This document shows, one piece after another, positions 11,301 through 23,583 of a stretch of 64,000 bases of DNA. The notes beneath the pieces were generated by a model. It had not been told where the DNA came from. It saw nothing but the letters and a program-made list of their open reading frames with translations, and did no database searches. The DNA is from Apostichopus japonicus (Eukaryota; Echinodermata; Holothuroidea; Aspidochirotida; Stichopodidae). Each line of letters opens with the position of its first letter. The stretch's first letter is position 1. The position numbers and the translations under genes were made by a program. Location of the stretch: positions 5,278,214 through 5,342,213 of the forward strand of contig NC_092567.1 of the NCBI RefSeq assembly GCF_037975245.1, given 5' to 3'.

Positions 11301-14300
11301 TCTTATTTTCACCGTTTCAAAGTTTTGATGTCATTCCAAATTGATGAACTGCTTAATCTCAAATGCATCAGTGTAGAAAATGATCTTGTCCAACTTTTAC
11401 AGGCTCCACCCATATGTGGAACCATAATGTTGGGCAAAAGGGAGGGGGGGGGGGATGCTGGAGGGGGAAACTGGGAAAGCAGCTATATGTAGGTTAGAGC
11501 TATCATTAGGATCAAATATTTGAAAGCATAGGATTTTATGTGTATTCATCCTTGTTGAATGGGATGGAGGGTCGGGGAGGGGTGGGGGGTGTCCAATTGA
11601 CTTGGCTGCCCTATTGGTCGTCTATTTGCTTTTCTACCTGCTACGTAAAGTTTGATATGTCCTGAAAATTACAGTTTGTACACTATCACTCTATCTAGAT
11701 CATTGCATGTGGCAAGTGGTGTGGGTTACTATGGAATCAGGTACCGTATACAGGGTCAGACCTCCATAACGCCCTAATAATGTGATATTATGTATAAATA
11801 ATGTTTTGATGTCATTTCACTAGTTGAGTGGGAATGAGGGGTGGGGATGATTGGAAAGCCCTAATCAGAATATATATGCTGTTGCATGCATGTATTCATA
11901 CAATTTGATATATTATAGAGAAAATAGGGATGCATGTACACTGTTATGGCTTTCTCCTATTGTTTGAGAAAGATTTTTTTTACCATTTCCAACAGCATAG
12001 ATTAAGGTGATGTATATTAAATGTAATGTCAAAGGTTTTTTTTTTTTCAACTATTAGGGTCCCCATAATGTGTGTGAGAATTTAATGAACAGTCTAATAT
12101 TAATTTTTGACCATCTTATTTTCAGCGTTTCAAAGTTTTGATGTCATTCCAAATTGATGAACTGCTTAATCTCAAATGCATCAGTGTAGAAAATGATCTT
12201 GTCCAACTTTTACAGGCTCCACCCATATGTGGAACCATAATGTTGGGCAAAAGGGGGGGGGGGGGGATTGCTGAAGGGGGAAACTGGGAAAGCAGCTATA
12301 TGTAGGTTAGAGCTATCATTAGGATCAAATATTTGAAAGCATAGGATTTTATGTGTATTCATCCTTGTTGAATGGGATGGAGGGTAGGGGAGGGGTGGGG
12401 GTGTCCAATTGACTTGGCTGCCCTATTGGTCGTCTATTTGCTTTTCTACCTGCTACGTAAAGTTTGATATGTCCTGAAAATTACAGTTTGTACACTATCA
12501 CTCTATCTAGATCATTGCATGGGGCAAGTGGTGTGGGTTACTATGGAATCAGGTACCGTATACAGGGTCAGAACCTCATAACGCCCTAATAATGTGATAT
12601 TATGTATAAATAATGTTTTGATGTCATTCCACTAGTTGAGTGGGAATGAGGGGTGGGGATGATTGGAAAGCCCTGATCAGAATATATATGCTGTTGCATG
12701 TGCTGTATCATACAATTTGATATATTATAGAGAAAATAGGAATGTACACTGTTATGGCTTTCTCCTATTGTTTGAGAAAGATTTTTTTTACCATTTCCAA
12801 CAGCATAGATTAAGGTGATGTATATTAAATGTAATGTCAAAGGTTTTTTTTTTCAACTATTAGGGTTCCAATGTGTGTGAGAAATAATGAACAGTCTAAT
12901 ATTAATTTTTGACCATCTTATTTTCACCGTTTCAAAGTTTTGATGTCATTCCAAATTGATGAACTGCTTAATCTCAAATGCATCAGTGTAGAAAATGATC
13001 TTGTCCAACTTTTACAGGCTCCACCCATATGTGGAACCATAATGTTGGGCAAAAGGGAGGGGGTGGGGGGGTTGCTGGAGGGGGAAACTGGGAAAGCAGC
13101 TATATGTAGGTTAGAGCTATCATTAGGATCAAATATTTGAAAGCATAGGATTTTATGTGTATTCATCCTTGTTGAATGGGATGGAGGGTCGGGGAGGGGT
13201 GGGGGGTGTCCAATTGACTTGGCTGCCCTATTGGTCGTCTATTTGCTTTTCTACCTGCTACGTAAAGTTTGATATGTCCTGAAAATTACAGTTTGTACAC
13301 TATCACTCTATCTAGATCATTGCATGTGGCAAGTGGTGTGGGTTACTATGGAATCAGGTACCGTATACAGGGTCAGACCTCCATAACGCCCTAATAATGT
13401 GATATTATGTATAAATAATGTTTTGATGTCATTTCACTAGTTGAGTGGGAATGAGGGGTGGGGATGATTGGAAAGCCCTAATCAGAATAAATAATCAGAA
13501 TATATATGCTGTTGCATGTGCTGTATTCATACAATTTGATATATCATAGAGAAAATAGGGATGTACACTGTTATGGCTTTCTCCTATTGTTTGAGAAAGA
13601 TTTTTTTTACCATTTCCAACAGCATAGATTAAGGTGATGTATATTAAATGTAATGTCAAAGGTTTTTTTTTTCCAACTATTAGGGTCCCCATAATGTGTG
13701 TGAGAATTTAATGAACAGTCTAATATTAATTTTTGACCATCTTATTTTCAGCGTTTCAAAGTTTTGATGTCATACCAAATTGATGAACTGCTTAATCTCA
13801 AATGCATCAGTGTAGAAAATGATCTTGTCCAACTTTTACAGGCTCCACCCATATGTGGAACCATAATGTTGGGCAAAAGGGAGGGGGGGGGGGGATTGCT
13901 GAAGGGGGAAACTGGGAAAGCAGCTATATGTAGGTTAGAGCTATCATTAGGATCAAATATTTGAAAGCATAGGATTTTATGTGTATTCATCCTTGTTGAA
14001 TGGGATGGAGGGTGGGGGAGGGGTGGGGGTGTCCAATTGACTTGGCTGCCCTATTGGTCGTCTATTTGCTTTTCTACCTGCTACGTAAAGTTTGATATGT
14101 CCTGAAAATTACAGTTTGTACACTATCACTCTATCTAGATCATTGCATGGGGCAAGTGGTGTGGGTTACTATGGAATCAGGTACCGTATACAGGGTCAGA
14201 CCCTCATAACGCCCTAATAATGTGATATTATGTATAAATAATGTTTTGATGTCATTCCACTAGTTGAGTGGGAATGAGGGGTGGGGATGATTGGAAAGCC

Positions 14301-17300
14301 CTGATCAGAATATATATGCTGTTGCATGTGCTGTATCATACAATTTGATATATTAGAGAGAAAATAGGAATGTACACTGTTATGGCTTTCTCCTATTGTT
14401 TGAGAAAGATTTTTTTTACCATTTCCAACAGCATAGATTAAGGTGATGTATATTAAATGTAATGTCAAAGGTTTTTTTTTTCAACTATTAGGGTTCCAAT
14501 GTGTGTGAGAAATAATGAACAGTCTAATATTAATTTTTGACCATCTTATTTTCACCGTTTCAAAGTTTTGATGTCATTCCAAATTGATGAACTGCTTAAT
14601 CTCAAATGCATCAGTGTAGAAAATGATCTTGTCCAACTTTTACAGGCTCCACCCATATGTGGAACCATAATGTTGGGCAAAAGGGAGGGGGGGGGGATGC
14701 TGGAGGGGGAAACTGGGAAAGCAGCTATATGTAGGTTAGAGCTATCATTAGGATCAAATATTTGAAAGCATAGGATTTTATGTGTATTCATCCTTGTTGA
14801 ATGGGATGGAGGGTCGGGGAGGGGTGGGGGGTGTCCAATTGACTTGGCTGCCCTATTGGTCGTCTATTTGCTTTTCTACCTGCTACGTAAAGTTTGATAT
14901 GTCCTGAAAATTACAGTTTGTACACTATCACTCTATCTAGATCATTGCATGTGGCAAGTGGTGTGGGTTACTATGGAATCAGGTACCGTATACAGGGTCA
15001 GACCTCCATAACGCCCTAATAATGTGATATTATGTATAAATAATGTTTTGATGTCATTTCACTAGTTGAGTGGGAATGAGGGGTGGGGATGATTGGAAAG
15101 CCCTAATCAGAATATATATGCTGTTGCATGCATGTATTCATACAATTTGATATATTATAGAGAAAATAGGGATGCATGTACACTGTTATGGCTTTCTCCT
15201 ATTGTTTGAGAAAGATTTTTTTTACCATTTCCAACAGCATAGATTAAGGTGATGTATATTAAATGTAATGTCAAAGGTTTTTTTTTTTTCAACTATTAGG
15301 GTCCCCATAATGTGTGTGAGAATTTAATGAACAGTCTAATATTAATTTTTGACCATCTTATTTTCAGCGTTTCAAAGTTTTGATGTCATTCCAAATTGAT
15401 GAACTGCTTAATCTCAAATGCATCAGTGTAGAAAATGATCTTGTCCAACTTTTACAGGCTCCACCCATATGTGGAACCATAATGTTGGGCAAAAGGGGGG
15501 GGGGGGGATTGCTGAAGGGGGAAACTGGGAAAGCAGCTATATGTAGGTTAGAGCTATCATTAGGATCAAATATTTGAAAGCATAGGATTTTATGTGTATT
15601 CATCCTTGTTGAATGGGATGGAGGGTAGGGGAGGGGTGGGGGTGTCCAATTGACTTGGCTGCCCTATTGGTCGTCTATTTGCTTTTCTACCTGCTACGTA
15701 AAGTTTGATATGTCCTGAAAATTACAGTTTGTACACTATCACTCTATCTAGATCATTGCATGGGGCAAGTGGTGTGGGTTACTATGGAATCAGGTACCGT
15801 ATACAGGGTCAGAACCTCATAACGCCCTAATAATGTGATATTATGTATAAATAATGTTTTGATGTCATTCCACTAGTTGAGTGGGAATGAGGGGTGGGGA
15901 TGATTGGAAAGCCCTGATCAGAATATATATGCTGTTGCATGTGCTGTATCATACAATTTGATATATTATAGAGAAAATAGGAATGTACACTGTTATGGCT
16001 TTCTCCTATTGTTTGAGAAAGATTTTTTTTACCATTTCCAACAGCATAGATTAAGGTGATGTATATTAAATGTAATGTCAAAGGTTTTTTTTTTCAACTA
16101 TTAGGGTTCCAATGTGTGTGAGAAATAATGAACAGTCTAATATTAATTTTTGACCATCTTATTTTCACCGTTTCAAAGTTTTGATGTCATTCCAAATTGA
16201 TGAACTGCTTAATCTCAAATGCATCAGTGTAGAAAATGATCTTGTCCAACTTTTACAGGCTCCACCCATATGTGGAACCATAATGTTGGGCAAAAGGGAG
16301 GGGGTGGGGGGGTTGCTGGAGGGGGAAACTGGGAAAGCAGCTATATGTAGGTTAGAGCTATCATTAGGATCAAATATTTGAAAGCATAGGATTTTATGTG
16401 TATTCATCCTTGTTGAATGGGATGGAGGGTCGGGGAGGGGTGGGGGGTGTCCAATTGACTTGGCTGCCCTATTGGTCGTCTATTTGCTTTTCTACCTGCT
16501 ACGTAAAGTTTGATATGTCCTGAAAATTACAGTTTGTACACTATCACTCTATCTAGATCATTGCATGTGGCAAGTGGTGTGGGTTACTATGGAATCAGGT
16601 ACCGTATACAGGGTCAGACCTCCATAACGCCCTAATAATGTGATATTATGTATAAATAATGTTTTGATGTCATTTCACTAGTTGAGTGGGAATGAGGGGT
16701 GGGGATGATTGGAAAGCCCTAATCAGAATAAATAATCAGAATATATATGCTGTTGCATGTGCTGTATTCATACAATTTGATATATCATAGAGAAAATAGG
16801 GATGTACACTGTTATGGCTTTCTCCTATTGTTTGAGAAAGATTTTTTTTACCATTTCCAACAGCATAGATTAAGGTGATGTATATTAAATGTAATGTCAA
16901 AGGTTTTTTTTTTCCAACTATTAGGGTCCCCATAATGTGTGTGAGAATTTAATGAACAGTCTAATATTAATTTTTGACCATCTTATTTTCAGCGTTTCAA
17001 AGTTTTGATGTCATACCAAATTGATGAACTGCTTAATCTCAAATGCATCAGTGTAGAAAATGATCTTGTCCAACTTTTACAGGCTCCACCCATATGTGGA
17101 ACCATAATGTTGGGCAAAAGGGAGGGGGGGGGGGTTGCTGGAGGGGGAAACTGGGAAAGCAGCTATATGTAGGCTATCATTTGGATCAAATATTTGAAAG
17201 CATAGGATTTTATGTGTATTCATCCTTGTTGAATGGGATGGAGGGTCAGGGAGGGGTGGGGGGTGTCCAATTGACTTGGCTGCCCTATTGGTCGTCTATT

Positions 17301-17372
17301 TGCTTTTCTACCTGCTACGTAAAGTTTGATATGTCCTGAAAATTACAGTTTGTACACTATCACTCTATCTAG

Positions 17373-18176
17373 ATCATTGCATGTGGCAAGTGGTGTGGGT
17401 TACTATGGAATCAGGTACCGTATACAGGGTCAGACCTCCATAACGCCCTAATAATGTGATATTATGTATAAATAATGTTTTGATGTCATTCCACTAGTTG
17501 TGTGGGAATGAGGGGTGGGGATGATTGGAAAGCCCTAATCAGAATATATATGCTGTTGCATGTGCTGTATTCATACAATTTGATATATCATAGAGAAAAT
17601 AGGGATGTACACTGTTATGGCTTTCTCCTATTATTTGAGAAAGATTTTTTTACCATTTCCAACAGCATAGATTAAGGTGATGTATATTAAATGTAAAGTA
17701 GAAGTTTTTTTTTCCAACTATTAGGGTCCCCATGATGTGTGTGAGAATTAATGAACAGTCTATTATTAATTTTTGACCATCTTATTTTCACCGTTTCAAA
17801 GTTTTGATGTCATTCCAAATTGATGAACTGCTTAATCTCAAATGCATCAGTGTAGAAAATGATCTTGTCCAACTTTTACAGGCTCCACCCATATGTGGAA
17901 CCATAATGTTGGGCAAAAGGGAGGGGGGGGGGTTGCTGGAAGGAGAAACTGGGAAAGCAGCTATATGTAGGTTAGAGCTATCATTAGGATCAAATATTTG
18001 AAAGCATAGGATTTTATGTGTATTCATCCTTGTTGAATGGGATGGAGGGTCGGGGAGGGGTGGGGGGTGTCCAATTGACTTGGCTGCCCTATTGGTCGTC
18101 TATTTGCTTTTCTACCTGCTACGTAAAGTTTGATATGTCCTGAAAATTACAGTTTGTACACTATCACTCTATCTAG
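17373..18176 (+). repeat. Satellite unit 23 (804 bp)
   Basis: Full-length unit between the tetramer block and the first trimer block. It has ctagttgtgtggg, ctattatttgag, agtagaag before the T-tract and ccatgatgtgtgtg. The last of these recurs in units 35 and 39, about 8 and 11 kb downstream, so this unit is related to position 35/39 of the second tetramer block rather than to its neighbours. Confidence 0.85.
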
Positions 18177-19789
18177 ATCATTGCATGTGGCAAGTGGTGT
18201 GGGTTACTATGGAATCAGGTACCGTATACAGGGTCAGACATCCATAACGCCCTAATAATGTGATATTATGTATAAATAATGTTTTGATGTCATTTCACTA
18301 GTTGAGTGGGAATGAGGGGTGGGGATGATTGGAAAGCCCAAATCAGAATATATATGCTGTTGCATGTGCTGTATTCATACAATTTGATATATCATAGAGA
18401 AAATAGGGATGTACACTGTTATGGCTTTCTCCTATTGTTTGAGAAAGATTTTTTTTACCATTTCCAACAGCATAGATTAAGGTGATGTATATTAAATGTA
18501 ATGTCAAAGGTTTTTTTTTTCCAACTATTAGGGTCCCCATAATGTGTGTGAGAATTTAATGAACAGTCTAATATTAATTTTTGACCATCTTATTTTCAGC
18601 GTTTCAAAGTTTTGATGTCATACCAAATTGATGAACTGCTTAATCTCAAATGCATCAGTGTAGAAAATGATCTTGTCCAACTTTTACAGGCTCCACCCAT
18701 ATGTGGAACCATAATGTTGGGCAAAAGGGAGGGGGGGGGGGTTGCTGGAGGGGGAAACTGGTAAAGCAGCTATATGTAGGTTAGAGCTATCATTTGGATC
18801 AAATATTTGAAAGCATAGGATTTTATGTGTATTCATCCTTGTTGAATGGGATGGAGGGTCGGGGAGGGGTGGGGGGTGTCCAATTGACTTGGCTGCCCTA
18901 TTGGTCGTCTATTTGCTTTTCTACTTGCTACGTAAAGTTTGATATGTCCTGAAAATTACAGTTTGTACACTATCACTCTATCTAGATCATTGCATGTGGC
19001 AAGTGGTGTGGGTTACTATGGAATCAGGTACCGTATACAGGGTCAGACCTCCATAACGTCTTAATAATGTGATATTATGTATAAATAATGTTTTGATGTC
19101 ATTCCACTAGTTGTGTGGGAATGAGGGGTGGGGATGATTGGAAAGCCCTAATCAGAATATATATGCTGTTGCATGTGCTGTATTCATACAATTTGATATA
19201 TTATAGAGAAAATAGGAATGTACACTGTTATGGCTTTCTCCTATTGTTTGAGAAAGATTTTTTTTACCATTTCCAACAGCATAGATTAAGGTGATGTATA
19301 TTAAATGTAATGTCAAAGGTTTTTTTTTTTCAACTACAAGGGTTCCAATGTGTGTGAGAATTAATGAACAGTCTAATATTAATTTTTGACCATCTTATTT
19401 TCACCGTTTCAAAGTTTTGATGTCATTCCAAATTGATGAACTGCTTAATCTCAAATGCATCAGTGTAGAAAATGATCTTGTCCAACTTTTACAGGCTCCA
19501 CCCATATGTGGAACTATAATGTTGGGCAAATGGGAGGGGGGGGGGGTTGCTGGAGGGGGAACTGGGAAAGCAGCTATATGTAGGTTAGAGCTATCATTAG
19601 GATCAAATATTTGAAAGCATAGGATTTTATGTGTATTCATCCTTGTTGAATCGGATGGAGGGTCGGGGAGGGGTGGGGGGTGTGCAATTGACTTGGCTCC
19701 CCTATTGGTCGTCTATTTGCTTTTCTACCTGCTACGTAAAGTTTGATATGTCCTGAAAATTACAGTTTGTACACTATCACTCTATCTAG

Positions 19790-20076
19790 ATCATTGCATG
19801 TGTCAAGTGATTGTGGGTTACTATGGAATCAGGTAACGTATACAGGGTCAGACCTCCATAACGCCCTAATAATGTGATATTATGTATAAATAATGTTTTG
19901 ATGTCATTTCACTAGTTGAGTGGGAATGAGGGGTGGGGATGATTGGAGGGTCGGGGAGGGGTGGGGGTGTCCAATTGACTTGGCTGCCCTATTGGTCGTC
20001 TATTTGCTTTTCTACCTGCTAGGTAAAGTTTGATATGTCCTGAAAATTACAGTTTGTACACTATCACTCTATCTAG
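19790..20076 (+). repeat. 287-bp deleted satellite unit 26
   Basis: An internal deletion of about 518 bp joins the gatgattgg region (offset ~155) directly to the agggtcgggg region (offset ~675). The junction at 19944-19947 falls on tgga, present on both sides of the break in full units (gattggaaag and gatggagggtc). That 4-bp microhomology suggests end joining or slippage. The unit loses both T-tracts, the second direct-repeat word and the poly-G tract but keeps the G-quadruplex-like block. Confidence 0.95.
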
Positions 20077-21686
20077 ATCATTGCATGTGGCAAGTGGTGT
20101 GGGTTACTATGGAATCAGGTACCGTATACAGGGTCAGACCTCCATAACGCCCTAATAATGTGATATTATGTATAAATAATGTTTTGATGTCATTTCACTA
20201 GTTGAGTGGGAATGAGGGGTGGGGATGATTGGAAAGCCCTAATCAGAATATATATGCTGTTGCATGTGCTGTATTCATACAATTTGATATATCATAGAGA
20301 AAATAGGGATGTACACTGTTATGGCTTTCTCCTATTGTTTGAGAAAGATTTTTTTTACCATTTCCAACAGCATAGATTAAGGTGATGTATATTAAATGTA
20401 ATGTCAAAGGTTTTTTTTTCAACTACAAGGGTTCCAATGTGTGTGAGAATTAATGAACAGTCTAATATTAATTTTTGACCATCTTATTTTCATCGTTTCA
20501 AAGTTTTGATGTCATTCCAAATTGATGAACTTCTTAATCTCAAATGCATCAGTGTAGAAAATGATCTTGTCCAACTTTTACAGGCTCCACCCATATGTGG
20601 AACCATAATGTTGGGCAAAAGGGAGGGGGGGGGGGTTGCTGGAGGGGGAAACTGGGAAAGCAGCTATATGTAGGTTAGAGCTATCATTAGGATCAAATAT
20701 TTGAAAGCATAGGATTTTATGTGTATTCATCCTTGTTGAATGGGATGGAGGGTCGGGGAGGGGTGGGGGGTGTCCAATTGACTTGGCTGCCCTATTGGTC
20801 GTCTATTTGCTTTTCTACCTGCTACGTAAAGTTTGATATGTCCTGAAAATTACAGTTTGTACACTATCACTCTATCTAGATCATTGCATGTGGCAAGTGG
20901 TGTGGGTTACTATGGAATCAGGTACCGTATACAGGGTCAGACCTCCATAACGCCCTAATAATGTGATATTATGTATAAATAATGTTTTGATGTCATTTCC
21001 CTAGTTGAGTGGGAATGAGGGGTGGGGATGATTGGAAAGCCCTAATCAGAATATATATGCTGTTGCATGTGCTGTATTCATACAATTTGATATATCATAG
21101 AGAAAATAGGGATGTACACTGTTATGGCTTTCTCCTATTGTTTGAGAAAGATTTTTTTTACCATTTCCAACAGCATAGATTAAGGTGATGTATATTAAAT
21201 GTAAAGTAGAAGGTTTTTTTCCCAACTATTAGGGTCCCCATAATGTGTGTGAGAATTTAATGAACATTCTAATATTAATTTTTGACCATCTTATTTTCAC
21301 CGTTTCAAAGTTTTGATGTCATACCAAATTGATGAACTGCTTAATCTCAAATGCATCAGTGTAGAAAATGATCTTGTCCAACTTTTACAGGCTCCACCCA
21401 TATGTGGAACCATAATGTTGGGCAAAAGGGAGGGGGGGTGGGTTGCTGGATGGGGAAACTGGGAAAGCAGCTATATGTAGGTTAGAGCTATCATTAGGAT
21501 CAAATATTTGAAAGCATAGGATTTGATGTGTATTCATCCTTGTTGAATGGGATGGAGGGTCGGGGAGGGGTGGGGGGTGTCCAATTGATTTGGCTGCCCT
21601 ATTGGTCGTCTATTTGCTTTTCTACCTGCTACGTAAAGTTTGATATGTCCTGAAAATTACAGTTTGTACACTATCACTCTATCTAG

Positions 21687-21973
21687 ATCATTGCATGTGG
21701 CAAGTGGTGTGGGTTACTATGGAATCAGGTACCGTATACAGGGTCAGACCTCCATAACGCCCTAATAATGTGATATTATGTATAAATAATGTTTTGATGT
21801 CATTTCACTAGTTGAGTGGGAATGAGGGGTGGGGATGATTGGAGGGTCGGGGAGGGGTGGGGGGTGTCCAATTGACTTGGCTGCCCTATTGGTCGTCTAT
21901 TTGCTTTTCTACCTGCTACGTAAAGTTTGATATGTCCTGAAAATTACAGTTTGTACACTATCACTCTATCTAG
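21687..21973 (+). repeat. 287-bp deleted satellite unit 29
   Basis: Same length and same junction (tgga at 21840-21843) as unit 26, so it is a copy of one deletion event, not a new one. It lies two full units after unit 26. Confidence 0.95.
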
Positions 21974-23583
21974 ATCATTGCATGTGGCAAGTGGTGTGGG
22001 TTACTATGGAATCAGGTACCGTATACAGGGTCAGACCTCCATAACGCCCTAATAATGTGATATTATGTATAAATAATGTTTTGATGTCATTTCACTAGTT
22101 GAGTGGGAATGAGGGGTGGGGATGATTGGAAAGCCCTAATCAGAATATATATGCTGTTGCATGTGCTGTATTTATACAATTTGATATATCATAGAGAAAA
22201 TAGGGATGTACACTGTTATGGCTTTCTCCTATTGTTTGAGAAAGATTTTTTTTACCATTTCCAACAGCATAGATTAAGGTGATGTATATTAAATGTAAAG
22301 TAGAAGGTTTTTTTTCCCAACTATTAGGGTCCCCATAATGTGTGTGAGAATTAATGAACAGTCTATTATTAATTTTTGACCATCTTATTTTCACCGTTTC
22401 AAAGTTTTGATGTCATTCCAAATTGATGAACTGCTTAATCTCAAATGCATCAGTGTAGAAAATGATCTTGTCCAACTTTTACAGGCTCCACCCATATGTG
22501 GAACCATAATGTTGGGCAAAAGGGAGGGGGGGGGGGTTGCTGGAGGGGGAAACTGGGAAAGCAGCTATATGTAGGTTAGAGCTATCATTAGGATCAAATA
22601 TTTGAAAGCATAGGATTTTATGTGTATTCATCCTTGTTAAATGGGATGGAGGGTAGGGGAGGGGTGGGGGTGTCCAATTGACTTGGCTGCCCTATTGGTC
22701 GCCTATTAGCTTTTCTACCTGCTACGTAAAGTTTGATATGTCCTGAAAATTACAGTTTGTACACTATCACTCTATCTAGATCATTGCATGGGGCAAGTGG
22801 TGTGGGTTACTATGGAATCAGGTACCGTATACAGGGTCAGACCCTCATAACGCCCTAATAATGTGATATTATGTATAAATAATGTTTTGATGTCATTCCA
22901 CTAGTTGAGTGGGAATGAGGGGTGGGGATGATTGGAAAGCCCTAATCAGAATATATATGCTGTTGCATGTGCTGTATTCATACAATTTGATATATTATAG
23001 AGAAAATAGGAATGTACACTGTTATGGCTTTCTCCTATTGTTTGAGAAAGATTTTTTTACCATTTCCAACAGCATAGATTAAGGTGATGTATATAAAATG
23101 AAATGTCAAAGGTTTTTTTTTTTCAACTATTAGGGTCCCAATGTGTGTGAGAATTAATGAACAGTCTAATATTAATTTTTGACCATCTTATTTTCAGCGT
23201 TTCAAAGTTTTGATGTCATTCCAAATTGATGAACTGCTTAATCTCAAATGCATCAGTGTAGAAAATGATCTGGTCCAACTTTTACAGGCTCCACCCATAT
23301 GTGGAACCATAATGTTGGGCAAAAGGGAGGGGGGGGGGGGTTGCTGGAGGGGGAAACTGGGAAAGCAGCTTTATGTAGGTTAGAGCTATCATTAGGATCA
23401 AATATTTGAAAGCATAGGATTTTATGTGTATTCATCCTTGTTGAATGGGATGGAGGGTCGGGGAGGGGTGGGGGTGTCCAATTGACTTGGCTGCCCTATT
23501 GGTCGTCTATTTGCTTTTCTACCTGCTACGTAAAGTTTGATATGTCCTGAAAATTACAGTTTGTACACTATCACTCTATCTAG
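21974..23583 (+). repeat. Satellite units 30-31
   Basis: Units begin at 21974 and 22780 (806 and 804 bp). Unit 30 has the cccaactatt and gtctattatt states also found in units 47, 48 and 50. Unit 31 is the first with atataaaatgaaatgtc, the marker of units 31, 32, 34, 36, 38 and 49. The pair forms the transition into the second tetramer block. Confidence 0.87.

Larger units (their letters stand above)
6881..17372 (+). repeat. Tetramer higher-order repeat block, ~3.2-kb period
   Basis: Units 10-22 begin at 6881, 7682, 8485, 9293, 10098, 10896, 11699, 12511, 13316, 14139, 14941, 15752 and 16557. They fall in a four-unit order A-B-C-D. B units (11, 15, 19) have gaccctcataacg. C units (12, 16, 20) have gcatgcatgtattc and gggatgcatgtac. 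D units (13, 17, 21) have gaacctcataacg. Copies span 6881-10097 (3217 bp), 10098-13315 (3218 bp) and 13316-16556 (3241 bp), then unit 22 begins a fourth. A-position units differ: 10 and 14 have the short TATA region, while 18 and 22 carry a duplicated aatcagaata segment. Unit 18 looks chimeric, because its 3' part matches 10 and 14 (agggtgggggagg). Confidence 0.93.
18177..21973 (+). repeat. Trimer HOR block 1 (two full + one 287-bp unit)
   Basis: Units 24-29 begin at 18177, 18986, 19790, 20077, 20880 and 21687. The length pattern 809-804-287 then 803-807-287 shows two trimers, each ending in the same truncated monomer. Unit 25 has ccataacgtcttaat, gttgtgtggg and caactacaaggg. Unit 27 also has caactacaaggg. 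The same trimer form returns at 30010-33825, about 10 kb downstream. Confidence 0.9.
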
